This document shows positions 18,501 through 26,794 of a stretch of 64,000 nt of DNA, piece after piece. Each line of letters opens with the position of its first letter. Position 1 is the first letter of the stretch. Under the pieces are notes generated by a model, which saw only the letters and a program-made list of their open reading frames with translations, ran no database searches and was not told the origin of the DNA. This stretch comes from UBA3069 sp050633465 (GTDB lineage Bacteria; Pseudomonadota; Alphaproteobacteria; Rhodobacterales; Rhodobacteraceae), in assembly GCA_050633465.1 (NCBI GenBank), contig JBOEGO010000015.1, positions 124,001-188,000 on the forward strand, in the 5' to 3' direction. The position numbers and the translations under genes were made by a program.

Positions 18501-21500
18501 ATCTGCTTGGCCTTCAGGTCGACCTCTATCCACTTGATTCCGCTGTCGGAATTCAGGGTGGTCAGCATCGGCGCGGATGACGGGGCATCGGCCACCACCT
18601 CTGTGGTGCTGCCATCATTGTGATGCAGGGTGAAAATCACCTCGCCGGAACCGGCGCGGTAATAATACAGCTCCAACTGGTGGCAGGGGGTTTTCAGTTC
18701 CAGATTGGCACCGGGGTTGGTGATGATCAGGTCGGCCTTGCCATCCGAACCGACACGCGGATCGGCGGGGCGGGAGATATCCACCTTGTCGCTGATTTCC
18801 AGCGGAGAGTTGGGCGATTTCGCCGACACATGGAACGGTTTCAGATCGAACCGCGTGGCCTGTTCTCCGGGTTTCACATCCTCGAACATATAGCAGTTGC
18901 CGCCGCTGCCGCTATCACCGCTGTGATCCTGACAGACCAGCAGCAACAACTCGCCGTTGGTCACATCGCGATCCAGATTGGCACGCCATGGCAGGGCCAC
19001 GGGGTGCGGGCCATCGGCGTTGATTTCTTCGGCTCCGGGCAGGCGATACCCCTGACGCAGGACCTGACCGGCGTAGGTCACATTGGGCGTGTCGACCACA
19101 CCACCGCCGCGCGGGTTCAACCCCTGCGTGGCCAGCAATGACGTCAGCGATTGCTGCGTTGCCACCACCCCGTTGCGGGTCATGAACGACTGGCCCTTGC
19201 CGATGAATTTGCTGGGGTAGGGGCCGGGGGCGGGCGCGTTGCGTTTCAGCCGCGCCTCGGTCAGGGAAATCACATCGGCGGCGCTGCCCATCAGGCAGGC
19301 GCGGCGCGGTTCGGGCACCGGATCGCAGATGCGTTCGATCAATGTGGCGGGGTCGCCGGGCTGGCCTGCGCCACCATCCTGCGTGCTGCGCGCCCATGCC
19401 CATGGTTCCCAGTTCAGCAATTGCAGATGCGTGACCTCGGCCCCCGAAGGGGTGGCGCTGCCGCTGCCGGATGTGTCATCGGCGGCGCGCGACGGTGAAT
19501 GGGTCCATGCCGATTGCAGCGCCGCGCCGGACGGGTCGACGACCAGGCCGCCGCCGACCTTGCGCAGGGTGACGCCATCCAGACGATAGGCATATTTCAA
19601 CCGGCTGGAGCCAAACCACGCCTCGCCCGATGGTTGCGATGCGGGGTCGAACTGGCCTCCGCTTGGCAGGTTGTCCTTGATGAAATGCGCGAAATTTAGC
19701 ACCGGAACCGTGTCGGGCCAGACGGTGTGGTTGTCTTCGGGCGGGACGCCCTGATTTTGCGACACCCCGTCGATTTCGACGAAATCGAAAATTGCCTCGC
19801 CTTGGGGCGTGCCTGTTGTGGCCTCGCCCATCACCGCGCCCACGCGGTCGGTCAGGGAAACCGATGTGACGGGGGGCGGCGGTGCAGGCGGGGTGATCGC
19901 GGGCGGGCTGCCGAATGAAAATTCGACACAGCCCTTGAGCGAGAAGAAAAACAAATCGACCTCGCCGCAGAATTCGCCCTCCAGCGACAGGGACGATGGT
20001 GCATTTGGCGGGTCCATATAGGTCAGCACGATGTCGCCACGCGCCGAAATCGACACCACGACCAGATCCAGCTTGCCGTTCACGAACAGCCCGCCCTTGA
20101 TCACCAGGGGCGATGTGCCCAACCCGACAAGGATCTTGGCCGAGGCCGACAGCCCAATCGGCCCTGCCTTCCATTCGATGCCGACACCGGCACCGAAACC
20201 AATGGCAAACCCGTCGAAATCCCAACCGGCCTCGCCCCCCAGCGAGGTGATGCCGCCGCCTTCGATCATCAGATATGACCATGCTTGCAGGTTGATGGTG
20301 CTGGGCAGCAGGGTCAGGGTGATCGGTTCGCCCGTGCGCCCGTTCACATTGTCCGACCCCAGCCGGATATACACGTTCTTGCCGCTGCCTGGATAGGGGA
20401 AATAGGCCGAAAACGGCACCTTTACCTTCAGGATTTCGGGGATTTCATATTCGGCGGATACGGCGATGCTGACGGCCTCGTCGTCAATCACCACAAGGCC
20501 GGTGATCGCGGCGGTTTGCCCGTCTTTCTTATCCTTGGCGGTGGTGTCGGGCAGGGACAGCAGGTTGACCTCGACCCCCAGAATAACCTCGGGGTCGGGG
20601 AAAGCGACCACAACCATGCCCACAGCGGACAGCGAAAACGAGGCATCGGGCAGGGTGCCCAGAACCACGCCCAGCCCCAGCGCGTGCTGGCCGCGCATCG
20701 GTTCATATTTGTCCTCGGGGTTTTTGCGCCACCAGCCGATTTCGCGGGTCACGATATCGGTGGTGTCCACCACATCGCGGGTGCCGTTGATCACGGTCTG
20801 GCCGATAAATCCGTGGATCGCCAGCGGCAGCGGACCCAGCGGAATCCCACCGGGGAATTGCACGCGGGCATATAGATTCATGAACACCGCAGGCGCGATT
20901 TCGGGTGGCGACCCCACGGCCAATGCCGCAGCTGCACGGATTTGCAACGGGATCACGGTCACGTCGATGCCCGCCTTGATGATCCCGCCATCCTCGATCT
21001 TCAACCGCCCTTCGCCCTTTAGCGCGGCGGGGATATCGACCTTGGCCGACAATCCGCGCAGGCTGAATTCGGGCGGGAATGTCACATTGCCGCTGGCATC
21101 GGTGTTAAACGTAACGCGAAACGAGGCCTCGGATATTTCGACAACGCCCAGATCCAGCGCCACGGCCAGTGTCGGTTCCACCCAGAACGACCCGACCCCC
21201 ATGCGAAATTCGGTGACCCGCAGCAGTTTTTGCAAGGGGCCGCTGATCTCCCACAATCCGCTGTCCTCGATCGTCATGGAATCGGATTCATAGACCACGC
21301 CCAGCTTTTCCAGCAGCGGCGCGTCGGGGTCGGTGTTGTCGAATTCCACGCCGACATTGTCGTAACGCAGTTTCATCGGTTCGCGGGTTTTCAACCCCAA
21401 AGCACCGGTATTCACGTGCAATTCGTTGCTATAGCTGATGGTCAGCTGGGTTTTCAGGCTTTCAAAGGGGTTTTCCAGCGTGCGGGTGCTGGTTTTGCTT

Positions 21501-24274
21501 TCCAGACCCACAAGGGTGGATTTCGACCCCGCAGCGATCAGGGGACCATCGCCCATATCGACCCCCGCAAACCCCGTAACAGCGGCCAAAGCGGCCAGTC
21601 GCGCGGTCGATCCGATGGCGTCATTGTCGAAATCCACCCCCGAGGCCAACATCGGCCCCAGCGAAAAGGCCGCGACCAGATTGGCCTGCTCGGTGCGGGC
21701 CAAACCATCGCCGCCTTCGGATTTCAGGCCAACGGTGAATTCGGTGAATCCGGTCAGATCGTCAAAAATCCATTTGCCATAGACCGTTAGCACCTCGGCG
21801 GTCAGGCTGATGCCGTCACTGTCGGGTGTCCATGCGTATTCCAGCTCGGCCAGATTTGGCACCAGATCGGACCAGCCCGTGAACCGCGCGCGGTCCCACC
21901 CCAGCACCAGTTTGACGCGATAATCGGATTTGGCGTTGTCATTGTCCGATGGCGCGGTGTCGCGCCCCGTGGCAGGCACCAAAACGCGGCGGCGGGTCGG
22001 GTCGATGGCGGATTCGGTGGTGCGCACCGATGTGCCCTGCGCCGTGCCACCCACCGCATAGATATCGGCGCGGCGGTATATGCGGCGGATGGATTCGCGG
22101 CTGGAATCGGGCGGGTTGCTGCGCAAACCGTTGCCGCCTGAATCGGTGGGCCAGCCATCGGATACATGGGTGGTGTTGATCAACCGGCCCGAGGTTTCCG
22201 CCTCGACCGGGTCGATCAGATCGGCGGCACCGGGGAGCAGCGCACCGATGGATTGTTCACCATAGGCAGTGATGGCGTTGGCCACTGCGGGCGTGCTGCC
22301 GGACGCGGTGGTCAGCAGGGCGACAACCGCATCGGCGCGTCGCGTGGCCAGCCCCACGTTATAGCTGTCGCTGCCCACATCATCGCAGCGCCCGAACACC
22401 TGAAACTGCGCATCGGGGTAATTTGCGGCCCATGTCAGCAGCGCCTGATGGATGTTGGACCCCGCATCGCCGAATGGCTGCGCCGGTCCCCAGTGCTGCG
22501 CCACGGAATCGTCGAATTCGAACAGGACCTGCACATGGCGGTCATTGATTTGCACCGCCGCTGCGCCGCCCTCGTCTATCGCCACCTCGGCGATGGTGCC
22601 TGCGGGCAGGGTCAGCGTGCCGCCGGTCAATTCGCCCGCATCATTGGCGGCGGACAGCGCGCCGCTGCCGTGAAAATCGCTCAGGTCATAGGTGCCCAGC
22701 AGGGCGGCGGGGGGCAGCGCGGTTGTGGGATCAGAGGCGGCAAAAACGCCGTCCTCGCACCCGATCAGCAGCGCGCCCTGATCGGCCTCGCGCAGGCGCA
22801 ATCGCAATCGGGTCGGGCCTTTGTTTGTTGCGTCTTTTTCTGTGATTTCAATGTGATGGATGCCGCGCGCCGTGGCGGGCAGGGCCAGCGTCAGGCTGGT
22901 GCCCTCGTGATCTATGCCCAGTGCAGGGCAGGCCCATTTGAATGTGGCACTGGTGCTGGCGGGATCGGGGCTGGCGGTCAGCACCAGCCCGTCCATCGCG
23001 GCCAGGGGGCCGGTCAGGTCGACCACATTGTCCAGACCGGTGCCATTGATATCGACCGACAGATCGGGGGCCTTGCCGCTGGCGACCATGCGCACGGTGA
23101 AATGCGGTTTGCGCAAGCGGCGGGCAGTGGGGCCGGTGCCGATCACCTCGATCGGGGTGATTTTGATCTGTTCGTTATGGGCGATTTGCCCGGTGGCGCT
23201 GTCGCCGGTGATGGCCGCCTGATGCGGGAAATCGAACTCGGCCTCGTAATCGGTGATGCCGTCGGGGTCGCTGGCGGGGGGGGCTGGCACGGTCAGGCTG
23301 GCGGTGATGGCCACGCGTTCGCCCGCCAATGCGCTGATTTCCAGCGTGCCATTGTTGAAATCGAACCCGGTGTTGATATTTGCGCCATCTTGGGTGAACA
23401 CAAATGTGGATGCGGCCAGCGGAGAGCGGCCGAACTGCACCTCCAGTTCGCCCTGTAATCCCAAGGGATCGCCAATCAGGAAATCGCGCAGCGTGGCCGA
23501 TATCCCGCCGGTGCCAAGCGCGGCAGCGGGGGAATAAACCGTCGCCTCGCGCAGGGCGAACCCGACCCATTGCGCCGATTGCCCGCGTTCAATCACAAAC
23601 GGCGGAGAGCTGCGCGTGCTGCCGTCAAACATCAGATCGCGGATGGTGAAGCCGAACCCAGATTTGTCACAGACGAAATGCGGCGGTGAACAGGTGATCT
23701 GCCCCACACCGCCTGACAATGCATCGGGCAGAAAGGGGTCGCTGCCCTCGATCACATTGATGAAACGGGTCACCACCTGCGCATCGGGGGCGGATTTTTC
23801 AATGCGAAACGCGGCGCTGCCGGTGAACGCGACCGGGGGGCGGTTTGGCAGGGGTTCCAGATGGCGCGGGGTTGTGCCGCTTTCCTTGACAGGTCTTGCG
23901 CCGACCAGCCCGTCGAAAATCAATGTGAAATCGGTCAGGAACAGGTCAAACTGCCACGCATCCGCGCCCGGCTCCAGATCATCGGCAATGGCGGCGCGGG
24001 ATTTGGCAAACTGGAACGGGATGCCCGTGGTGATGCCCGACATCCGCAATTTGGCGAACCCAAGGTCGAAATCATCGACATCCTGACCGGCCAGCACCAC
24101 ATCCAGTGATTGCAACCGCCCCGTCTGGATCACCGCGCCATCGCTGATCCGGCTTTCCAGTTCTATCGCGACAAAGCGGTTGAAAAAATCCGAGATCTGC
24201 GCCGGAAGCGCCTGATTGATCTGATCGGTGGTGTCGAAAAGCGCAACGATTGGAATACCGGCTTGGCGTGCCAT
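15527..24274 (-). CDS. Giant-operon protein 1: 2915-residue protein with OmpA-like domain and four cysteine-containing repeats
   Basis: One open frame of 8.7 kb, with start ATG after GGGAGA. No signal peptide is seen. Order of parts: an unknown beta-rich N-terminus (1-570); an OmpA-like domain (about 580-690: VLFEFDDS ... FGRCDDVGSDSYNVGLATRRADAVVALL ... AYGEQSIGA); and a long beta-rich middle (about 750-1450) with glycine-rich strands such as DGFAIGFGAGVGIEWKAG. A proline linker TPPAPPPPV (about 1460) follows. Four tandem repeats of about 150 residues lie at 1785-2385. Each has a Cys before an alternating hydrophobic strand (PCHQLELYYY, GCTHMEISLM, GCTDLELHVM, PCSDVRLAMA). Three end in YRVCC, YQICC or YRICC, and the fourth ends in DICL. 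A unique C-terminus follows (2450-2915). First gene of the three-gene operon. I do not recognise the protein as a whole. Confidence 0.8.
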   Translation of the reverse strand: MARQAGIPIVALFDTTDQINQALPAQISDFFNRFVAIELESRISDGAVIQTGRLQSLDVVLAGQDVDDFDLGFAKLRMSGITTGIPFQFAKSRAAIADDLEPGADAWQFDLFLTDFTLIFDGLVGARPVKESGTTPRHLEPLPNRPPVAFTGSAAFRIEKSAPDAQVVTRFINVIEGSDPFLPDALSGGVGQITCSPPHFVCDKSGFGFTIRDLMFDGSTRSSPPFVIERGQSAQWVGFALREATVYSPAAALGTGGISATLRDFLIGDPLGLQGELEVQFGRSPLAASTFVFTQDGANINTGFDFNNGTLEISALAGERVAITASLTVPAPPASDPDGITDYEAEFDFPHQAAITGDSATGQIAHNEQIKITPIEVIGTGPTARRLRKPHFTVRMVASGKAPDLSVDINGTGLDNVVDLTGPLAAMDGLVLTASPDPASTSATFKWACPALGIDHEGTSLTLALPATARGIHHIEITEKDATNKGPTRLRLRLREADQGALLIGCEDGVFAASDPTTALPPAALLGTYDLSDFHGSGALSAANDAGELTGGTLTLPAGTIAEVAIDEGGAAAVQINDRHVQVLFEFDDSVAQHWGPAQPFGDAGSNIHQALLTWAANYPDAQFQVFGRCDDVGSDSYNVGLATRRADAVVALLTTASGSTPAVANAITAYGEQSIGALLPGAADLIDPVEAETSGRLINTTHVSDGWPTDSGGNGLRSNPPDSSRESIRRIYRRADIYAVGGTAQGTSVRTTESAIDPTRRRVLVPATGRDTAPSDNDNAKSDYRVKLVLGWDRARFTGWSDLVPNLAELEYAWTPDSDGISLTAEVLTVYGKWIFDDLTGFTEFTVGLKSEGGDGLARTEQANLVAAFSLGPMLASGVDFDNDAIGSTARLAALAAVTGFAGVDMGDGPLIAAGSKSTLVGLESKTSTRTLENPFESLKTQLTISYSNELHVNTGALGLKTREPMKLRYDNVGVEFDNTDPDAPLLEKLGVVYESDSMTIEDSGLWEISGPLQKLLRVTEFRMGVGSFWVEPTLAVALDLGVVEISEASFRVTFNTDASGNVTFPPEFSLRGLSAKVDIPAALKGEGRLKIEDGGIIKAGIDVTVIPLQIRAAAALAVGSPPEIAPAVFMNLYARVQFPGGIPLGPLPLAIHGFIGQTVINGTRDVVDTTDIVTREIGWWRKNPEDKYEPMRGQHALGLGVVLGTLPDASFSLSAVGMVVVAFPDPEVILGVEVNLLSLPDTTAKDKKDGQTAAITGLVVIDDEAVSIAVSAEYEIPEILKVKVPFSAYFPYPGSGKNVYIRLGSDNVNGRTGEPITLTLLPSTINLQAWSYLMIEGGGITSLGGEAGWDFDGFAIGFGAGVGIEWKAGPIGLSASAKILVGLGTSPLVIKGGLFVNGKLDLVVVSISARGDIVLTYMDPPNAPSSLSLEGEFCGEVDLFFFSLKGCVEFSFGSPPAITPPAPPPPVTSVSLTDRVGAVMGEATTGTPQGEAIFDFVEIDGVSQNQGVPPEDNHTVWPDTVPVLNFAHFIKDNLPSGGQFDPASQPSGEAWFGSSRLKYAYRLDGVTLRKVGGGLVVDPSGAALQSAWTHSPSRAADDTSGSGSATPSGAEVTHLQLLNWEPWAWARSTQDGGAGQPGDPATLIERICDPVPEPRRACLMGSAADVISLTEARLKRNAPAPGPYPSKFIGKGQSFMTRNGVVATQQSLTSLLATQGLNPRGGGVVDTPNVTYAGQVLRQGYRLPGAEEINADGPHPVALPWRANLDRDVTNGELLLLVCQDHSGDSGSGGNCYMFEDVKPGEQATRFDLKPFHVSAKSPNSPLEISDKVDISRPADPRVGSDGKADLIITNPGANLELKTPCHQLELYYYRAGSGEVIFTLHHNDGSTTEVVADAPSSAPMLTTLNSDSGIKWIEVDLKAKQINLYRVCCTKPGEDGQSPGRDCLNLQALPAAIDGKNSFDLDGATFTANKSNQSFRRADGVNARTTPARRGNDGATELVMPFDGMAVDLPAGCTHMEISLMLGAGAVTIKGFDADGKEVASVTSPGTQSIGLTLTLTASTPIVRLEFTGGNGEALIYQICCLRPADPAKPDTNCIDLGALPKDIDGKTSAEVQGIKIEPLNRQTIRLADAVDTDPVVQSGQDKGLELQINRDGLALHLPKGCTDLELHVMQFTNEPVVADGYNADKHIIAKGEGGAAQKTPHIIRLTADEPITTVVLSGGGHEGVIYRICCRDGAASVPNNRCIAFKNARLITRAVAQLEQDGLTFADPKGAKSLTITDQVTLIEGSAKEGADKVNELSFGTNGLTIALPHPCSDVRLAMAMAKGTAYEVVALDRNGEKLVGEGGETTGRILRVTLKSKAITRVEIRVKDKALLTDICLREVGAGGSTTDTSTGGKTETGSGMIDLPVVTSEDVDGDGRPATWPGKLLQSFTRKDGKTCGYVLYKIPGGSDAFDRVIVTPRSKAQEITLMALCGVDERAALWQARDVETREELVDSLTGTAASSDRPVLLDPDSEYEVEVAWSWQSWVGEDDSDNAPATPPNGDFTAGAAQVFSFRTAPEDASLSVLQDGANEYIFDPRDLDRYLVGSDPANGAIAHFTDDPVVFHFSQDHVANLLDRYGRELNIEIRRTDPPAQSGGDISALIAPLPGALQMLALPDALLSDFDIRLNAAAEGKPCIPGVERIAGGGATLAGTFPLEPRVMYDADLMARLLADPDAKIRVQASRFMTSRYANPVEMVQALGMNTDGSTAPVPMQELILDASASLPTDVLPASDSAFDNAMADMGMDTLGLPDGNPRMFQIWQPDASGTAMHMVGLLVDALEPLDRDAAVINGGKVDLTIRCRLDHAIIGAARFDVVRRTRNATRILLAAPPGFTSPLATNHLALQFETSDGPLIGRQHLRAVPLVMQIEGF

Positions 24275-24483
24275 TGTGGTTCTCCCGGTGGGAATGCATC
24301 TGGTAAAAAGGCGTTTTAAAATCGAGTGGGCAAAATAACCCTGCTGATAAGGCTACTTGTGGCTGTATTTTTCGGCAATGATCCCAAACCGGTCAGGCGG
24401 CGGAATCGGCGGAAACCGGACCATCCGCAGTTTGAATTGCGGGTAAGCGATTGTTTTCTTGCGTTAAAAAATTTCAATTCTGG

Positions 24484-24502
24484 CGTGAATCTATCGTGAA
24501 TC
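24484..24502. promoter_or_regulatory. Direct repeat in the giant-operon leader, possible operator
   Basis: CGTGAATC occurs twice, 11 bases apart, so both copies face the same side of the helix. It lies about 210 bases upstream of the giant-operon start. The rest of 24275-24650 is AT-richer than the genes around it, with A/T runs near 24464-24478, and holds no convincing gene. It is the likely promoter region. Confidence 0.4.
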
Positions 24503-24650
24503 TTGCGCGGTGCTGCTATGGGCGCGCCGTCGGGCGGCACATGGGGTGCCCGTTTTGCGCGAATCGGGGCGGTTGATGTGCATCTTGCCGCAATTGGGTT
24601 GGGTCGCTCTTGACGATGGCAAACCGATGACTTAGGTCAGGCACTGCTAC

Positions 24651-24724
24651 GCGGGCGTTGTGTAGTGGTAAGACCTTAGCCTTCCAAGCTAATGACGCGG
24701 GTTCGATTCCCGCCGCCCGCTCCA
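24651..24724 (+). tRNA. tRNA-Gly (anticodon TCC)
   Basis: Full cloverleaf: acceptor GCGGGCG paired with CGCCCGC, anticodon loop CTTCCAA, T-arm GGGTTCGATTCCC, and an encoded CCA end. A TTGACG -35-like box is at 24610. Confidence 0.97.
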
Positions 24725-24877
24725 GCATTCCCCCCCTCAATGTTGGCGATATTTTGCCGCCGGACCACCGGCGATCACCGATGCGTTTCGGCATACGGTT
24801 GCGTATGGTTTTGCGCAGATGTGCCGCTGCCTTTTCCCGATGCGACCCGCCGCTGTTTCACTCCGGGGTGCTCTCGC

Positions 24878-24906
24878 TTGACGAAATGGTACACATCATT
24901 ATTAAT
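24878..24906 (+). promoter_or_regulatory. Sigma-70-type promoter before a candidate ncRNA
   Basis: TTGACG at 24878-24883 and TATTAA/ATTAAT at 24900-24906 with 16-17 bases between. It points into a stretch with strong hairpins and no good gene. Confidence 0.5.
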
Positions 24907-24911
24907 AACCT

Positions 24912-25140
24912 TGTAACGAAAGATTCCCGGTGCTGTTTTTAGTCATCGGGAGCAGCCCGCGAATGCGCCGGGCGCCCGCCCGCGCCGCCTTCGGAGGAGA
25001 AGGTGGCGTGGGTGCAGGCCATAACAAAGTTCTGTTTTTCCGGCTGGCTGCACCCTGCGACGGGGTATGGTTTGTGGCCGTTTCCCTATGGCGGACAGGG
25101 GCGGGCGCGGCCCATGTATTCCGGCATTATTTGTGTAAAT
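24912..25140 (+). ncRNA. Candidate structured non-coding RNA
   Basis: The interval between tRNA-Gly and the convergent ABC permease gene has no convincing gene, but holds ordered base-paired elements after a good promoter. The first is GCCGCCTTC/GAAGGTGGC with a GGAGGA hexaloop (24984-25007). The second is GGGTGCAG/CTGCACCC (25010-25055) closing a ~30-base loop that contains a further GCC/GGC pair. The open frames here (24930-25151 and 25003-25335) lack a ribosome-binding site and family features. It does not match the cores of tmRNA, RNase P RNA or SRP RNA that I know. The 3' end is a guess, since no clear T-run terminator is seen. Confidence 0.35.
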
Positions 25141-25147
25141 ACTGTTG

Positions 25148-25987
25148 CTAGTTGCGCCAGACCAACAGGCGTTTTTCGATCCTGCCGATCAGGGTGGAAA
25201 TCAGCACGCCAAGCGCCGACAATATCACAACCCCCGCGAACAGCCGTTCCAGATCATAGAGAGAGCCTGCCTCTAGGATATAGGCGCCGATGCCGCGCTG
25301 CGCGCCCAGCATTTCGGCGGCGACCAGCAGGATAATCCCGATGGACAGCGATATGCGCAGCCCCGACAGGATGCCGGGCAATGCGCCGGGCAGCACGATT
25401 TTGCGGATGATTGACCACCATGCCAGCCCGAAACTTTGCCCCATGCGGATCAGCGTGCGATCGACGTTATCGACCGCGCCATAGGTGGCGACCACGGTGG
25501 GAGTAAAGGTGCCAAGCGCGATCAGCGCGTATTTCGACCCTTCGTCGATGCCGAACCAGATCACGAACAGCGGCAGCAGCGCGATTTTCGGTATCGGGAA
25601 TAGGGCGGCGACCAGCGGCACCAACCCCGCGCGGATCAGGGAAAACAGCCCGATCAACACGCCCACACCGATGCCCACCGTAATACCCAGCGCAGAACCC
25701 ACGGCAAGCCGGGTCAGCGACGGGATCATATGTTCCCACAGCAATCCGGTTTTATACAACTGCACCAATGTGGCGGCCACATCAGACGGGCGCGGCAGGG
25801 TCAGGTTGGATATCCAGCCCGCGCTGGTGCCCCACTGGATCACCGCGATCAGGAATACGAACAGCGCCAGCCCCGCACCGCGCACGGGCACTGGGCGAAA
25901 TCCGCCGCCACGAAACGGCACGGCGGTTTCCGTTGCGGTTGCGGCGGGCATGTGTGGCGCGGTGTTTTGTGCGATGGCGTCAGGCAT
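25148..25987 (-). CDS. ABC transporter permease, SsuC/TauC type
   Basis: Inner-membrane permease of the nitrate/sulfonate/taurine importer family, 279 aa with about six helices. An N-terminal cytoplasmic stretch of ~35 residues precedes helix 1 (GLALFVFLIAVIQWG). The EAA loop is visible as IRMGQSFGLAWWSIIRKIVLPGALPGILSGLRISL near residues 182-216, the contact site for the ATPase. It overlaps the ATPase gene by 8 bases and is last in the SBP-ATPase-permease operon. Confidence 0.92.
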   Translation of the reverse strand: MPDAIAQNTAPHMPAATATETAVPFRGGGFRPVPVRGAGLALFVFLIAVIQWGTSAGWISNLTLPRPSDVAATLVQLYKTGLLWEHMIPSLTRLAVGSALGITVGIGVGVLIGLFSLIRAGLVPLVAALFPIPKIALLPLFVIWFGIDEGSKYALIALGTFTPTVVATYGAVDNVDRTLIRMGQSFGLAWWSIIRKIVLPGALPGILSGLRISLSIGIILLVAAEMLGAQRGIGAYILEAGSLYDLERLFAGVVILSALGVLISTLIGRIEKRLLVWRN

Positions 25988-26747
25988 TGGCCAGCTCCTT
26001 ATCGGCGGCCTCGGCCTCTTGGCGCATCAATTGCCACAGGTGGGATTGATGCGCATCCAGTTGCGGATCACCGGCGCGGCGATCAGCCAGCGGCATGTCA
26101 ATTTCCACCACCTCGCGGATGGTGCCGGGGCGGCGCGACAGAACCACAATGCGATGGCCCAGACGCACCGCTTCGGACAGGTTATGGGTGACATAGACGG
26201 CGGTGAAGGGCTGGCGGGTCCACAGCGCCACCAGATCATCCATCAACAATTCGCGGGTCTGGGCGTCTAGCGCCGACAGGGGTTCATCCAGCAGCATCAC
26301 GGCGGGGTTGACGGCCAATGCGCGGGCTATGGCGACCCGTTGTTTCATGCCGCCCGACAATTGGCGGGGCAGGGCCTGCGCGAAATCCGACAGGTTGGTG
26401 CGGGCCAGAACATCGGCCACAATGCGGCTGCGTTCGGGTTTGGCGATCCCGTGATCCTCTAGCACCAGCGCGATGTTTGCGGCCACGTTGCGCCATGGCA
26501 GCAGCGCGAAATCCTGAAACACATAGGTCAGCGGGTTCAGGCAGCCATCAGGCACGTCGCCCTGTTGCAGAACCGCGCCCTGATCCGGGCGTTCCAACCC
26601 GCCCAGCATCCGCAAAAGGGTGGATTTGCCACAGCCCGACGGGCCGACAATGCACACGATGCGCCCTTCGGGGATGGTCAGGTTGATGTCGGACAGCACC
26701 GTCATGTCGCCATAACGGTGGGTCAGGTTTTCAATACGCAGATCCAT
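25980..26747 (-). CDS. ABC transporter ATP-binding protein, SsuB/TauB type
   Basis: 255-aa ATPase of an importer. Walker A is GPSGCGKST near residue 36, the Q-loop lies in TYVFQDFALLPWRN, the signature is LSGGMKQR near 131, and Walker B is VMLLDEPLSALD near 150, with the switch His in VYVTHNLSEA. The frame opens at 26774, but ATG 26747 after AGGAAA gives the family start (MDLRIENLTHRYG). It energises the permease whose gene overlaps its 3' end. Confidence 0.93.
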   Translation of the reverse strand: MDLRIENLTHRYGDMTVLSDINLTIPEGRIVCIVGPSGCGKSTLLRMLGGLERPDQGAVLQQGDVPDGCLNPLTYVFQDFALLPWRNVAANIALVLEDHGIAKPERSRIVADVLARTNLSDFAQALPRQLSGGMKQRVAIARALAVNPAVMLLDEPLSALDAQTRELLMDDLVALWTRQPFTAVYVTHNLSEAVRLGHRIVVLSRRPGTIREVVEIDMPLADRRAGDPQLDAHQSHLWQLMRQEAEAADKELANA

Positions 26748-26794
26748 GGAGTTTCCTGCAAGGGGCGGGGCCACAACAGCCCCGCCCGTGTGGT

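Noticed and set aside
8925..24274. Giant genes as part of a phage tail or contractile injection system
   Set aside because: No sheath, tube, baseplate, tape-measure or ATPase gene is visible in or beside the operon.
24516..24794. Minus-strand open frame with the text ERAAGIEPASLAWKAKVLPLHNAR
   Set aside because: It is the antisense of tRNA-Gly, a well-known false protein.
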